Positions 1 to 7,976 of a stretch of 7,976 bases of DNA are shown piece after piece. The notes beneath the pieces are model-generated. The model was given only the letters and a program-made list of their open reading frames with translations, did no database searches and was not told the DNA's origin. This stretch comes from Candidatus Omnitrophota bacterium (GTDB lineage Bacteria; Omnitrophota; Gorgyraeia; B26-G9). The stretch is taken from positions 1 to 7,976 of the forward strand of contig JAGYOO010000052.1 in the NCBI GenBank assembly GCA_018399295.1. The letters are read 5' to 3'. Position 1 is the stretch's first letter. The number at the start of each line of letters is the position of its first letter. The translations under genes were made by a program, and so were the position numbers.

Positions 1-878
1 ACCGGGCCATATAAACCAACGCATTTCAATCCCAGAGCCGCTGCCATATGCATCGGACCGCCGTCATTTCCCACCACCAGGTCCATTTTACTCAAAAGCG
101 CTGACAGTTGACCAAGATCGGTCTTTCCAGAAAAGTCAAAAAGATCGGGGGACCGCAGATCTCCCAGCACCTCGGATATCTTCTCTTTATCCGACTTCGA
201 GCCAAGCACATACACCTTAAAGCCTTTCCCGATTAATGCCGCGATAAGTTTCGCGTAACTTTCCCGCGGCCACTGTTTGAGCTTAGCGTTAGCTCCCCAA
301 GTAGCGCCGGAAAAGGGAGCAATGGCTATTCTTTTTTTTAAACCTGCCTCCCCCACTACCCGTTCGGCCCAGACCTGATCAGCCTTGCTTACGTACAGTT
401 GCAACCGCCGTTCCATTCCCTTTATTCCAAGAAAACACAGCAGATCCGCGTAGTAATCAATGACATGTTTTTCCGAAAACCATTCCAGTTCAAGTTTTCG
501 GGTCAAAAACCGTCCACGACCGCGGCAGGAAAAACCGTAGCGCTTTTTTACCCCGGCAAGAAGCGCGAACAGGCTGTAATGATCAGTTAGAGAAAGATCT
601 AACATCAGATCATACCTGCCCCTTCGCACGCGTCCCCAGGCCTCGGCCAGCATCCTGAAATATTTCATCCGGGACTCCCGGCGCACCCGTTTCAGATCCC
701 CGCGGGAATAGCAAAGAAATTCGGATATACATGGATTATGCTTAAGAACCGCCAGGGATCCACTGTTACAAAGATAATCAATCCGGCTTCCCGGGAACTG
801 TTTTGCCAGAGCGGCCAAAACCGGCGTGGTAAATAAGACGTCACCGATTCCGAACGGATTAACGACAAGGATGTTCAT
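1..878 (-). CDS. GT9-family ADP-heptose:LPS heptosyltransferase-like glycosyltransferase, C-terminus beyond the window
   Basis: Reverse-strand frame from ATG at 878, open to the window edge: 292 codons, against roughly 340-360 residues for the family, so about 50-60 C-terminal residues are missing. The N-terminus (residues 1-20) has the GT9 signature with GIGDVLFTTP. A second Rossmann-like half begins near residue 183. Residues 187-204 (PFSGATWGANAKLKQWP) resemble the WaaF-type phosphate-binding and Lys/Trp region, and residues 269-282 (VGNDGGPMHMAAAL) form the conserved nucleotide-sugar site. Family members transfer ADP-heptose or related sugars to lipid A core or other glycans on the cytoplasmic face of the inner membrane. 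The start is 2 nt after the upstream stop (TGA-TT-ATG) and no clear Shine-Dalgarno is seen, so translational coupling is likely. Acceptor specificity cannot be read from sequence, so I give no waa symbol. Confidence 0.9.
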   Translation of the reverse strand, partial: MNILVVNPFGIGDVLFTTPVLAALAKQFPGSRIDYLCNSGSLAVLKHNPCISEFLCYSRGDLKRVRRESRMKYFRMLAEAWGRVRRGRYDLMLDLSLTDHYSLFALLAGVKKRYGFSCRGRGRFLTRKLELEWFSEKHVIDYYADLLCFLGIKGMERRLQLYVSKADQVWAERVVGEAGLKKRIAIAPFSGATWGANAKLKQWPRESYAKLIAALIGKGFKVYVLGSKSDKEKISEVLGDLRSPDLFDFSGKTDLGQLSALLSKMDLVVGNDGGPMHMAAALGLKCVGLYGP

Positions 879-880
879 AA

Positions 881-1969
881 TCAGAGTTGGTTCACGATTG
901 AATCAATATCAACATAACGGTTTACCAGGTCCAGAACAATATTTGTCTTTGTCTTATCTTCAGGTCGAATCTTGACTTTCAGGTCATGAACCCGGCTGGC
1001 CGCGCTGTAGGTATCCTCTTTCACCAGAAGAACAGGGATATCAGTGCTTTTAAACAGTTCCAGCACTGAGGAGTGCGGCCTAATATTCCCAGTCAGCAAC
1101 AAACCGGCGACTGAAGGATAGTCATCGGAAATGAGGTGCTTACTGATCGCGGTAATAATAAGATCCTCCCGGTCACCGGGGGTGATGATCAGACTTTTGT
1201 GTTCAATATAATTAAGGGCGTCATGAGGCTCCATCGCGCCGATCACTATATTTTCAACTGAAGAGCTTAAAAATGATTCTCCAAAAAGAACTTCCGCCCC
1301 CAATTCGTCTTTTATCTGAGCCATGTTCGGCTTACTCAGGGCCGGTTCATAAGGAATAACCCCCAATAACGGCAGCTTCTTTCGGCCAAGACCCAGGCGA
1401 ACAAGTTTACTTATCTTTTCATACTTATCCGGATGGATCTTGTTGATGATCACTCCCAGTATCTCTACGTTTTCGCGATCGAATAAGGCCTTGTTCAGCA
1501 CAACTTCATCAATCGGACGCCCCACCCCTCCGGAGGCGATCAGGATCACTTTTGATTTGAGGAGCCGAGCCACGCTCGCGTTAGACAGGTCAAACACTGA
1601 GCCAACCCCGGCATGCCCGGTTCCCTCGATAACTACAAGCTCATTATTCCGGGAGACATGCCTAAACCCCTCCTTTATTTGCCTGACCAGGAGAGGCCGC
1701 TCCGGTTTTTTGATGTACCGTTCCGTAAAACCTCGTTCAACCGCGACCGGGCTCATATCATGCAGCGCGTCTTTAAGATGATAGACATGTTCCATCAGGA
1801 TCGAGTCCTCATCGATCTGATAGCCCTGCTCAAGAAGATAACGCTGTCCGACAGGCTTAATAAATCCGATATTCTTAAAGTATTTTTTCAGACAATAAAT
1901 AAGCCCCAGACTTACCGTAGTCTTCCCGGCATTCTGTTGGGTAGCCGCGATAAAGATCCGCTTACTCAC
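881..1969 (-). CDS. BioD-like P-loop protein with DRTGG domain (N-terminal half of phosphotransacetylase type)
   Basis: 362 residues. A P-loop lies at residues 9-18 (ATQQNAGKTT), of the form found in dethiobiotin synthetase and cobyrinate amidating enzymes. A KPVGQR switch-like segment is at 38-43, and VIEGTGHAGVGSVFDLSNA at 113-131 supplies the second nucleotide-site motif. A DRTGG-type regulatory domain spans about 215-325 (GDRED at 265-269). This two-domain layout matches the N-terminal part of long bacterial phosphotransacetylases, but the acetyltransferase domain is absent, so it is a stand-alone member of COG0857-like proteins of unknown function. NTP binding is probable; the substrate is unknown. 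The start is GTG, inside the end of panE with an 8-bp overlap, preceded by AGGTGG. That makes it a coupled operon member between panE and the glycosyltransferase. It is not a biotin BioD: it is much longer and has no bio neighbours. Confidence 0.85.
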   Translation of the reverse strand: MSKRIFIAATQQNAGKTTVSLGLIYCLKKYFKNIGFIKPVGQRYLLEQGYQIDEDSILMEHVYHLKDALHDMSPVAVERGFTERYIKKPERPLLVRQIKEGFRHVSRNNELVVIEGTGHAGVGSVFDLSNASVARLLKSKVILIASGGVGRPIDEVVLNKALFDRENVEILGVIINKIHPDKYEKISKLVRLGLGRKKLPLLGVIPYEPALSKPNMAQIKDELGAEVLFGESFLSSSVENIVIGAMEPHDALNYIEHKSLIITPGDREDLIITAISKHLISDDYPSVAGLLLTGNIRPHSSVLELFKSTDIPVLLVKEDTYSAASRVHDLKVKIRPEDKTKTNIVLDLVNRYVDIDSIVNQL

Positions 1970-2906
1970 TGACCGCCACCTGTTCGTTATAAGTCGACTC
2001 CAGAGTCCGCACCAGATCGGTAAGGACCAGATTTACCGGAGCGGAGAGATTCAGGCTTTGAGCCTGGCGGACTATCGCCCCGTTTATATATTCGATTTCC
2101 GTTCTCCTCTTATTCAAAACATCCTGAAGCATTGATGAAATATTTTTGCCGGTAATCCGGGCTATCGACTCCGCCTTCTGTATCGGATCATCATAGATCA
2201 GTCTCACTCTTTTCTTTTTCGCGACCCGAACCGCTTCCGCGACAACCAGTGACATTATCTCCCGGGTCTCCTGATTCCGCACAAGCTCTCCATTGCGGAT
2301 TCGGATCAAAGCGGTCTGCGCGTTTATCGCGGCATTGACCACCAGTTTGCTCCAGATAACCGAACTTATGTCCCGATTCAGACGGGTGTTCAGACCGGCC
2401 CTATTAAACACCTCACGGGCATTTCTCATCGCGGCCGTGTACTTTCCGTCCAGTCTCCCGATAACCGTCTCTCCGCGCGCCGCGTGAAAGACACGTCCCT
2501 CGGCTTTAAGAGTAGCTGCCTGGGAAGTCACGCCTCCTAACACCCGGTCCGATCCGGCGGTTTCCGCCGCAATCTCGATATTTCCCAGGCCGTTCTGAAC
2601 GGTAAGAATAACCGGCCCTTTATTCGATAGTAACGGTTCCAGGCTTTTAACTGCGGATTCCGTATCAAACGCCTTAACGCAAATCACTGCCAGATCAGCC
2701 GCGTCAATGTCGCTGATTTTAGCGGTCACAAAAGGTTTCACCCGAAAAGAACTTTCAGTCGTATCAATCCTGACCCCGTTCTGCCTGATCCTTTCGACGC
2801 GTTGGGGATTATTATCCAGCAGCCAGACCTCAGCCGCCTTATTCTTCAGAAGATAACCGGCAAAAAGACATCCGATAGCTCCCGGACCGACTATCACGAT
2901 CTTCAT
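1962..2906 (-). CDS. panE: 2-dehydropantoate 2-reductase (ketopantoate reductase)
   Basis: 314 residues, the usual length for PanE/ApbA. The enzyme reduces 2-dehydropantoate to pantoate with NADPH in the cytoplasm, the second step of the pantoate branch of pantothenate/CoA synthesis. Residues 7-19 (GPGAIGCLFAGYL) form the Rossmann dinucleotide loop, and VQNGLGN lies at 103-109. The catalytic lysine is Lys187 within WSKLVVNAAINAQTAL (185-200). The substrate-binding segment SSMLQD...RTEIEYING runs from 257 to 276, with Glu270 at the position of the conserved acidic residue. The ATG at 2906 follows AAGGAG at an 11-nt spacing and overlaps the stop of a 28-codon ORF by ATGA. Its 3' end overlaps the next gene by 8 bp. 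PanB two genes upstream strongly supports a true ketopantoate reductase over another member of this broad family. Confidence 0.93.
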   Translation of the reverse strand: MKIVIVGPGAIGCLFAGYLLKNKAAEVWLLDNNPQRVERIRQNGVRIDTTESSFRVKPFVTAKISDIDAADLAVICVKAFDTESAVKSLEPLLSNKGPVILTVQNGLGNIEIAAETAGSDRVLGGVTSQAATLKAEGRVFHAARGETVIGRLDGKYTAAMRNAREVFNRAGLNTRLNRDISSVIWSKLVVNAAINAQTALIRIRNGELVRNQETREIMSLVVAEAVRVAKKKRVRLIYDDPIQKAESIARITGKNISSMLQDVLNKRRTEIEYINGAIVRQAQSLNLSAPVNLVLTDLVRTLESTYNEQVAVSE

Positions 2907-2989
2907 GCCGATTCAAACTCCTTCCATGCAGACACGGGCGAACCCGGTTCGGCCCGCCCGCGCAGCTGTAACGATCTGTTCTGCCTCAT
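2903..2989 (-). CDS. Possible 28-codon small ORF linking the MscS-like gene and panE
   Basis: Reverse-strand frame from ATG at 2989 to TGA at 2903-2905. Its ATG overlaps the TGA of the preceding gene (ATGA, 2986-2989), and its own TGA overlaps the ATG of panE (ATGA, 2903-2906). It therefore fills the whole gap with 4-bp coupling overlaps at both ends. The predicted peptide begins MRQNRSLQLRGRAEPG; it is basic and hydrophilic, with no membrane segment or recognisable domain. It has no Shine-Dalgarno of its own, so translation would rely on re-initiation. A strong hairpin lies inside it. It could be a real peptide, a translated conduit that carries ribosomes to panE, or chance: an open frame this short with both overlaps is uncommon but not impossible. 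Confidence 0.3.
   Translation of the reverse strand: MRQNRSLQLRGRAEPGSPVSAWKEFESA
2918..2923 (-). promoter_or_regulatory. panE ribosome binding site
   Basis: AAGGAG lies 11 nt upstream of the panE ATG at 2906. The spacing is rather long. It supports this start because the only nearer upstream ATG (2927) runs into TGA after four codons. Confidence 0.55.
2935..2960 (-). promoter_or_regulatory. GC-rich hairpin in the gap before panE
   Basis: CGGGCGAA (2935-2942) pairs with TTCG-G-CCCG (2948-2956) around a 5-nt CCCGG loop, with a single bulged base. An alternative register pairs CGGGCG (2935-2940) with CGCCCG (2955-2960). No T-run follows on the minus strand, so it is not an intrinsic terminator. 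It could stabilise or segment the mRNA upstream of the panE ribosome site at 2918-2923. Confidence 0.4.
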
Positions 2990-3657
2990 TTTTTATTACG
3001 CGTCTTCTCCATGAGATCCCGAACCGCCTCGCCGGCTATCTCTTTCGAACCCAAGCCAAAAGCCAAAGCCAGAGCCAGGCCAACGCTGCCCAGAATAATC
3101 GTTAAGAATTGAGAAAGAATAGTAATTCCAATGCGAAGCTGTTCCAGGGCGATAATTACCGCGAACACCACGATTATGACGTGTACCAGCATTCCCAGTC
3201 CCCGGGAATGAGAAAGCCCGGCATTTTCCGCGGTCGTTTCCACTACCCGCCGCAGGAAAACCGCGAATAGTGAACCGATAACCAGAACGATCATCGCCGC
3301 CAGCACGTTCGGGATATACAGTACGATCTTGTCCAGCAATTCAGCCACGATCGTAAGCCCGAGCACATTGGCCGTAATCATAATCACGATCAGCATTATC
3401 AGCCAGTAAACGATTACGGCAACAAGATCACTGATCGTGTACTTGATATCACCTTTTCTAAGATACTCGGAGAGACCGGAACTTTCACCCAGCTTGTCCA
3501 GTTTTATTGCCTTGAGGATCCGGGAAATAATACCGCGGGCGCTTTTAGCCAGGACCCATCCCACGCCAATGATGATCAGCGCCACCAGACTCAGAGAGAT
3601 AAAGGAAACCATCTTTTCCAGCACCTCTCTTGCCGGATCGAAAAATAACGTCTCCAT
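2986..3657 (-). CDS. MscS-like / conserved TM-helix membrane protein without the cytosolic beta domain
   Basis: 223 residues, mostly hydrophobic, with about five membrane segments near 16-37, 76-99, 111-136, 154-172 and 180-203. Two halves look like copies of the same unit: a helix followed by a basic amphipathic stretch, with VLAKSARGIISRILKAIKLD (35-54) matching the FAVFLRRVVETTAENAGL segment (131-148). The last helix is Gly/Ala-rich and ends LAFGLGSKEIAGEAV (198-212), typical of the conserved TM-helix family (PF05552) related to the pore helix of MscS channels. The chain stops about 11 residues later, so the beta domain and C-terminal vestibule of MscS are missing. It is probably an inner-membrane protein with a possible channel role; substrate or gating cannot be inferred. 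The start has a very strong Shine-Dalgarno and lies 23 nt after panB. Confidence 0.8.
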   Translation of the reverse strand: METLFFDPAREVLEKMVSFISLSLVALIIIGVGWVLAKSARGIISRILKAIKLDKLGESSGLSEYLRKGDIKYTISDLVAVIVYWLIMLIVIMITANVLGLTIVAELLDKIVLYIPNVLAAMIVLVIGSLFAVFLRRVVETTAENAGLSHSRGLGMLVHVIIVVFAVIIALEQLRIGITILSQFLTIILGSVGLALALAFGLGSKEIAGEAVRDLMEKTRNKK

Positions 3658-3661
3658 GCCG

Positions 3662-3670
3662 CCCTCCTTT
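3662..3670 (-). promoter_or_regulatory. Strong ribosome binding site of the MscS-like gene
   Basis: AAAGGAGGG, with GGAGG 5 nt from the ATG at 3657, is the best Shine-Dalgarno in the window. It contrasts with panB just upstream, which has none, and fixes the start codon. Confidence 0.8.
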
Positions 3671-3680
3671 CAGTAAAGCA

Positions 3681-4532
3681 TCAGTCAAGCGCTTCTAAAT
3701 GCCTGAGATCCTCATCGCTCATATGAAAAGAATGTTCCCCAGCGGGAAAGCTGCCTTCACGTACTTCCCGGATGTAAGCATCAATTGCGGTAACAGCTGT
3801 TTCGGAAAAATTCGCATACTGTTTCACAAACCGAGGGACACGGGACTGTGTCAGCCCCAGCATATCGGGAGTTACCAGAACCTGGCCGTCACACCCCGGA
3901 CCAGCCCCGATACCGATTACCGGAATCTTAAGCCGGGAGGTTACTAGTGCTGCCAGTCTGTCGGGAACACATTCAAGCACCAGAGAAAAACAGCCCGCCT
4001 GTTCCAGCTTCCGGGCCTGCTCCATTATCCGCTGAGCGCTTTCGCGTTCTTTGCCGCGCACCTTCATCCCCTCACCTAAAGACGCGGTCTGCGGCGTCAG
4101 CCCCAGATGCCCCATAACCGGGATACCGATCCGGGTCAGGGCATTTGTCATAGAGAGCGAGTTTTCATCTCCTCCTTCGAGTTTTACCGCGTCCGCTCCT
4201 GCCTCTTTAAGAAAACGCCCGGCATTGGCAATGGTTAACTCAAAACTGATCTGGTAAGACATAAACGGCATGTCCGTGACAAGAAACGATGTCCGGCTTC
4301 CACGCCGCACCGCCCGAGTATGGTGAAGCATTTCCTCCATAGTCACGGGAAGCGTAGATTCGTACCCCAGAATCACGTTTCCAAGAGAATCCCCGACCAG
4401 AAGAATATCGACTCCGCACCTCTCAAGCAATACGGCTGTGGGGAAGTCATAAGCGGTCAACATGGTCAATCTGCGGCCTTCCTGCTTCATCCGCAGAAAA
4501 TCCGAAACCGTCAGTTTCTTTTTCTTTTCCAT
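3681..4532 (-). CDS. panB: 3-methyl-2-oxobutanoate hydroxymethyltransferase (ketopantoate hydroxymethyltransferase)
   Basis: 283 residues, a normal PanB length. The enzyme transfers a hydroxymethyl group from 5,10-methylene-tetrahydrofolate to 2-oxoisovalerate to give ketopantoate, the first committed step to pantothenate. Family blocks appear in order: LTAYD (25-29), GDSLGN (47-52) with the metal-ligand Asp48, TDMPFMSYQ (86-94) with Asp87, DAVKLEGG (114-121) with Lys117 and Glu119, MGHLGLTPQ (140-148), LVLECVP (184-190) with Glu187 at the catalytic-base position, and IPVIGIGAGPGCDGQVLVTPD (203-223). All expected metal and catalytic residues are present, so the enzyme looks intact. The ATG at 4532 gives the usual KLTVSDFLRMKQEG N-terminus. 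No Shine-Dalgarno precedes it. It is the first gene of the operon; panE lies downstream past the membrane-protein gene. Confidence 0.97.
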   Translation of the reverse strand: MEKKKKLTVSDFLRMKQEGRRLTMLTAYDFPTAVLLERCGVDILLVGDSLGNVILGYESTLPVTMEEMLHHTRAVRRGSRTSFLVTDMPFMSYQISFELTIANAGRFLKEAGADAVKLEGGDENSLSMTNALTRIGIPVMGHLGLTPQTASLGEGMKVRGKERESAQRIMEQARKLEQAGCFSLVLECVPDRLAALVTSRLKIPVIGIGAGPGCDGQVLVTPDMLGLTQSRVPRFVKQYANFSETAVTAIDAYIREVREGSFPAGEHSFHMSDEDLRHLEALD

Positions 4533-4533
4533 A

Positions 4534-4569
4534 AGTTATAAGTATATCAAATTACGCGTCATGGAGCAA
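4534..4569 (-). promoter_or_regulatory. Extended -10 sigma70-type promoter of the panB operon, predicted leaderless start
   Basis: On the minus strand, TTGCTC (4564-4569) is followed by a 17-bp spacer and TATACT (4541-4546). The -10 is preceded by TGA (4547-4549), giving an extended -10 (TGnTATACT). The expected +1 is about 4534, with a purine at 4532, the A of the panB ATG. The -35 matches consensus at only three positions, which suits an extended -10 promoter. With no Shine-Dalgarno before panB, a 0-2 nt leader is predicted. Confidence 0.6.
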
Positions 4570-4635
4570 CGATTTCAAGCATATCAGTTACAATCCAAAA
4601 ACCGAAGACGAGTCGAAAAACAAAAATAAAAATTT

Positions 4636-4677
4636 GATTACACAGATTAAAAAAAGGATTACACAGATTAAAAAAAA
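4636..4677. repeat. Two tandem copies of a 21-bp intergenic repeat
   Basis: Copies at 4636-4656 and 4657-4677 share GATTACACAGATTAAAAAAA and differ only at the last base. Read on the minus strand the core is TTAATCTGTGTAATC. The unit is not in a coding frame and lies between two operons. It resembles dispersed short repeats seen in many uncultured bacterial genomes; the number of copies elsewhere in this genome cannot be seen. Confidence 0.85.
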
Positions 4678-4686
4678 TTGTTTACC

Positions 4687-4702
4687 TGCCTGCCGGCAGG
4701 CA
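4687..4702. repeat. Perfect 16-bp palindrome, possible weak terminator of the DUF58/TgpA-type operon
   Basis: TGCCTGCCGGCAGGCA is its own reverse complement. As RNA it can form a 6-bp stem with a CCGG loop. On the minus strand eight T residues (4670-4677) follow, but 9 nt after the stem, which is too far for a canonical intrinsic terminator. It lies 75 bp past the stop codon at 4778. It may be a dispersed palindromic repeat that also helps end transcription. Confidence 0.5.
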
Positions 4703-4712
4703 CGGCGCTCGC

Positions 4713-4737
4713 AGCATCTTAGTCACTAGCATCTTAG
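4713..4737. repeat. Pair of 10-bp direct repeats (AGCATCTTAG)
   Basis: AGCATCTTAG occurs at 4713-4722 and 4728-4737, a 15-bp period. It is adjacent to the 16-bp palindrome. No function is evident. Confidence 0.6.
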
Positions 4738-4777
4738 CAAAGGATTAAAAATTGTTAACGCTTCGATCCTCTGTATT

Positions 4778-7233
<2,456 letters not shown>

Positions 7234-7234
<1 letters not shown>

Positions 7235-7976
7235 TAGATAAAATGCATCCTTAACTCGTCTTTATAACTGATAAAATAGGTCTCAGGATTCAGATCCCTT
7301 AAGGACTGCGACACTCCGCTTTTAACATTTCGGAAGGGACGTTGACTGCGAAAAGAGTCGAGATTTAAGATGATGGGGATAATCCCCAGATTCTTATGAA
7401 GTTTCATGAGTTTGAGATGATGGATCCAGTCCCGGCTTTGATCCGAAGTAATAACGATCAAAGCCGAACTGTAAGGCATCAATTCCTGACGGGAAACGAA
7501 AAACGGGGAGGGAATTTCCTCCCCGTCAGGTTGAACCGCGGCCAGTCTTTCTAAAATTCGGAAATAATGGTCCCTGCCTCTGGAGTAAGGAATATAGTCC
7601 GAATTCTTCGCAGAGGTCAACAACCCGAAAGAGGCATTCTTCTGCAAAAGCTCCCGGCATAAGGATGCCGCCACACTTACTCCGTATTCAAAAGCCGTAT
7701 CCCGCCCTTCTCCGGAATCATTCTGCTTATGGCAATCCAGGAACAGCATGGCCTTCCATTGCGAACTCTGTTCAAAATGGCGGACCGTGAGTTCGCCCAG
7801 ACGGGCGGTAGAACGCCAGTGGATCCGGCGCCATCCATCTTCCCGATGATACTCCCGTATCCCATAAAATTCCTCGTAATCACCGCTGATCCGGGTTGTC
7901 TGTTCTCCAAATCGAGGGGCCTTGGGACCGAGGATAAACGGAATTTTCTGGACAGGAAAAACACGCGGGTATACCG
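7234..7976 (-). CDS. DUF58 family protein, N-terminus beyond the window
   Basis: Open reverse-strand frame from the window edge (first full codon at 7974) to TAA at 7234-7236, 246 residues. The visible part begins VYPRVFPV, the usual entry to the DUF58 signature. Next comes the core, GDYEEFYGIREY (31-42), DGWRRIHWRSTARLGELTVRHFE (46-68): the conserved Arg-Glu-Tyr and Arg-Ile-His-Trp motifs of COG1721. A von Willebrand A-like half follows from about residue 74, starting MLFLDCHKQ. The Asp is present, but the DxSxS metal site is not (Cys-His-Lys-Gln follows). An internal ATG at 7749 is not the start, because the frame continues upstream through the signature motif. DUF58 genes usually stand between a MoxR AAA ATPase gene and a transglutaminase-like membrane gene. 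The downstream neighbour fits; MoxR would lie past the window edge. Biochemical function is unknown. Confidence 0.92.

Noticed and set aside
1613..1972. Plus-strand 119-codon frame
   Set aside because: It is antisense to the P-loop/DRTGG gene, with no recognisable domain or ribosome site.
4687..4702. Palindrome considered as a strong intrinsic terminator
   Set aside because: The stem is short with a 4-nt loop, and the T-run begins 9 nt away, too far for a confident call.
7677..7964. Minus-strand 95-codon frame at the window edge
   Set aside because: It overlaps the DUF58 gene in a different frame; the true frame carries the RIHW/GEL signature and runs to the window edge.

Overview
All protein-coding genes in this window lie on the minus strand, so transcription runs from high to low coordinates. 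The set suggests a Gram-negative-type bacterium: an ADP-heptose-type GT9 glycosyltransferase points to lipopolysaccharide. Intermediate GC and short-repeat clusters between genes resemble what is often seen in uncultured phyla such as Omnitrophota or PVC-related lineages. That placement is inference; no rRNA or other marker is present.

Block 1 (7976 to 4778) is the downstream end of a DUF58 / TgpA-type operon. It holds the C-terminal 246 residues of a DUF58 protein (start outside the window). Overlapping its stop codon by one base is an 818-residue membrane protein with the outer architecture of TgpA: about seven N-terminal membrane segments, an extracytoplasmic region, one late membrane segment and a DUF4129-like tail. 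The transglutaminase core expected in the middle is not visible. In its place are about 400 charged, low-complexity, partly coiled-coil residues without a single cysteine. The gene carries a G10 homopolymer where a one-base slip would remove the late membrane anchor, and it ends in an array of 7-bp repeats.

Block 2 (4777 to 4533) is a 245-bp intergenic stretch. It contains two 21-bp direct repeats, a perfect 16-bp palindrome, a pair of 10-bp direct repeats and a good extended -10 promoter. That promoter is so close to the panB start codon that the mRNA is probably leaderless.

Block 3 (4532 to 1) is a tightly packed five-gene operon with one extra small ORF: panB, an MscS-like/TM-helix membrane protein, a 28-codon ORF joined by ATGA overlaps on both sides, panE, a BioD-like P-loop/DRTGG protein with a GTG start, and a GT9 glycosyltransferase that runs out of the window. 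PanB and PanE catalyse consecutive steps from 2-oxoisovalerate to pantoate, so the core of the operon is pantothenate/CoA precursor synthesis. panC and panD are not in the window. The membrane protein, the P-loop protein and the glycosyltransferase have no obvious role in that pathway.
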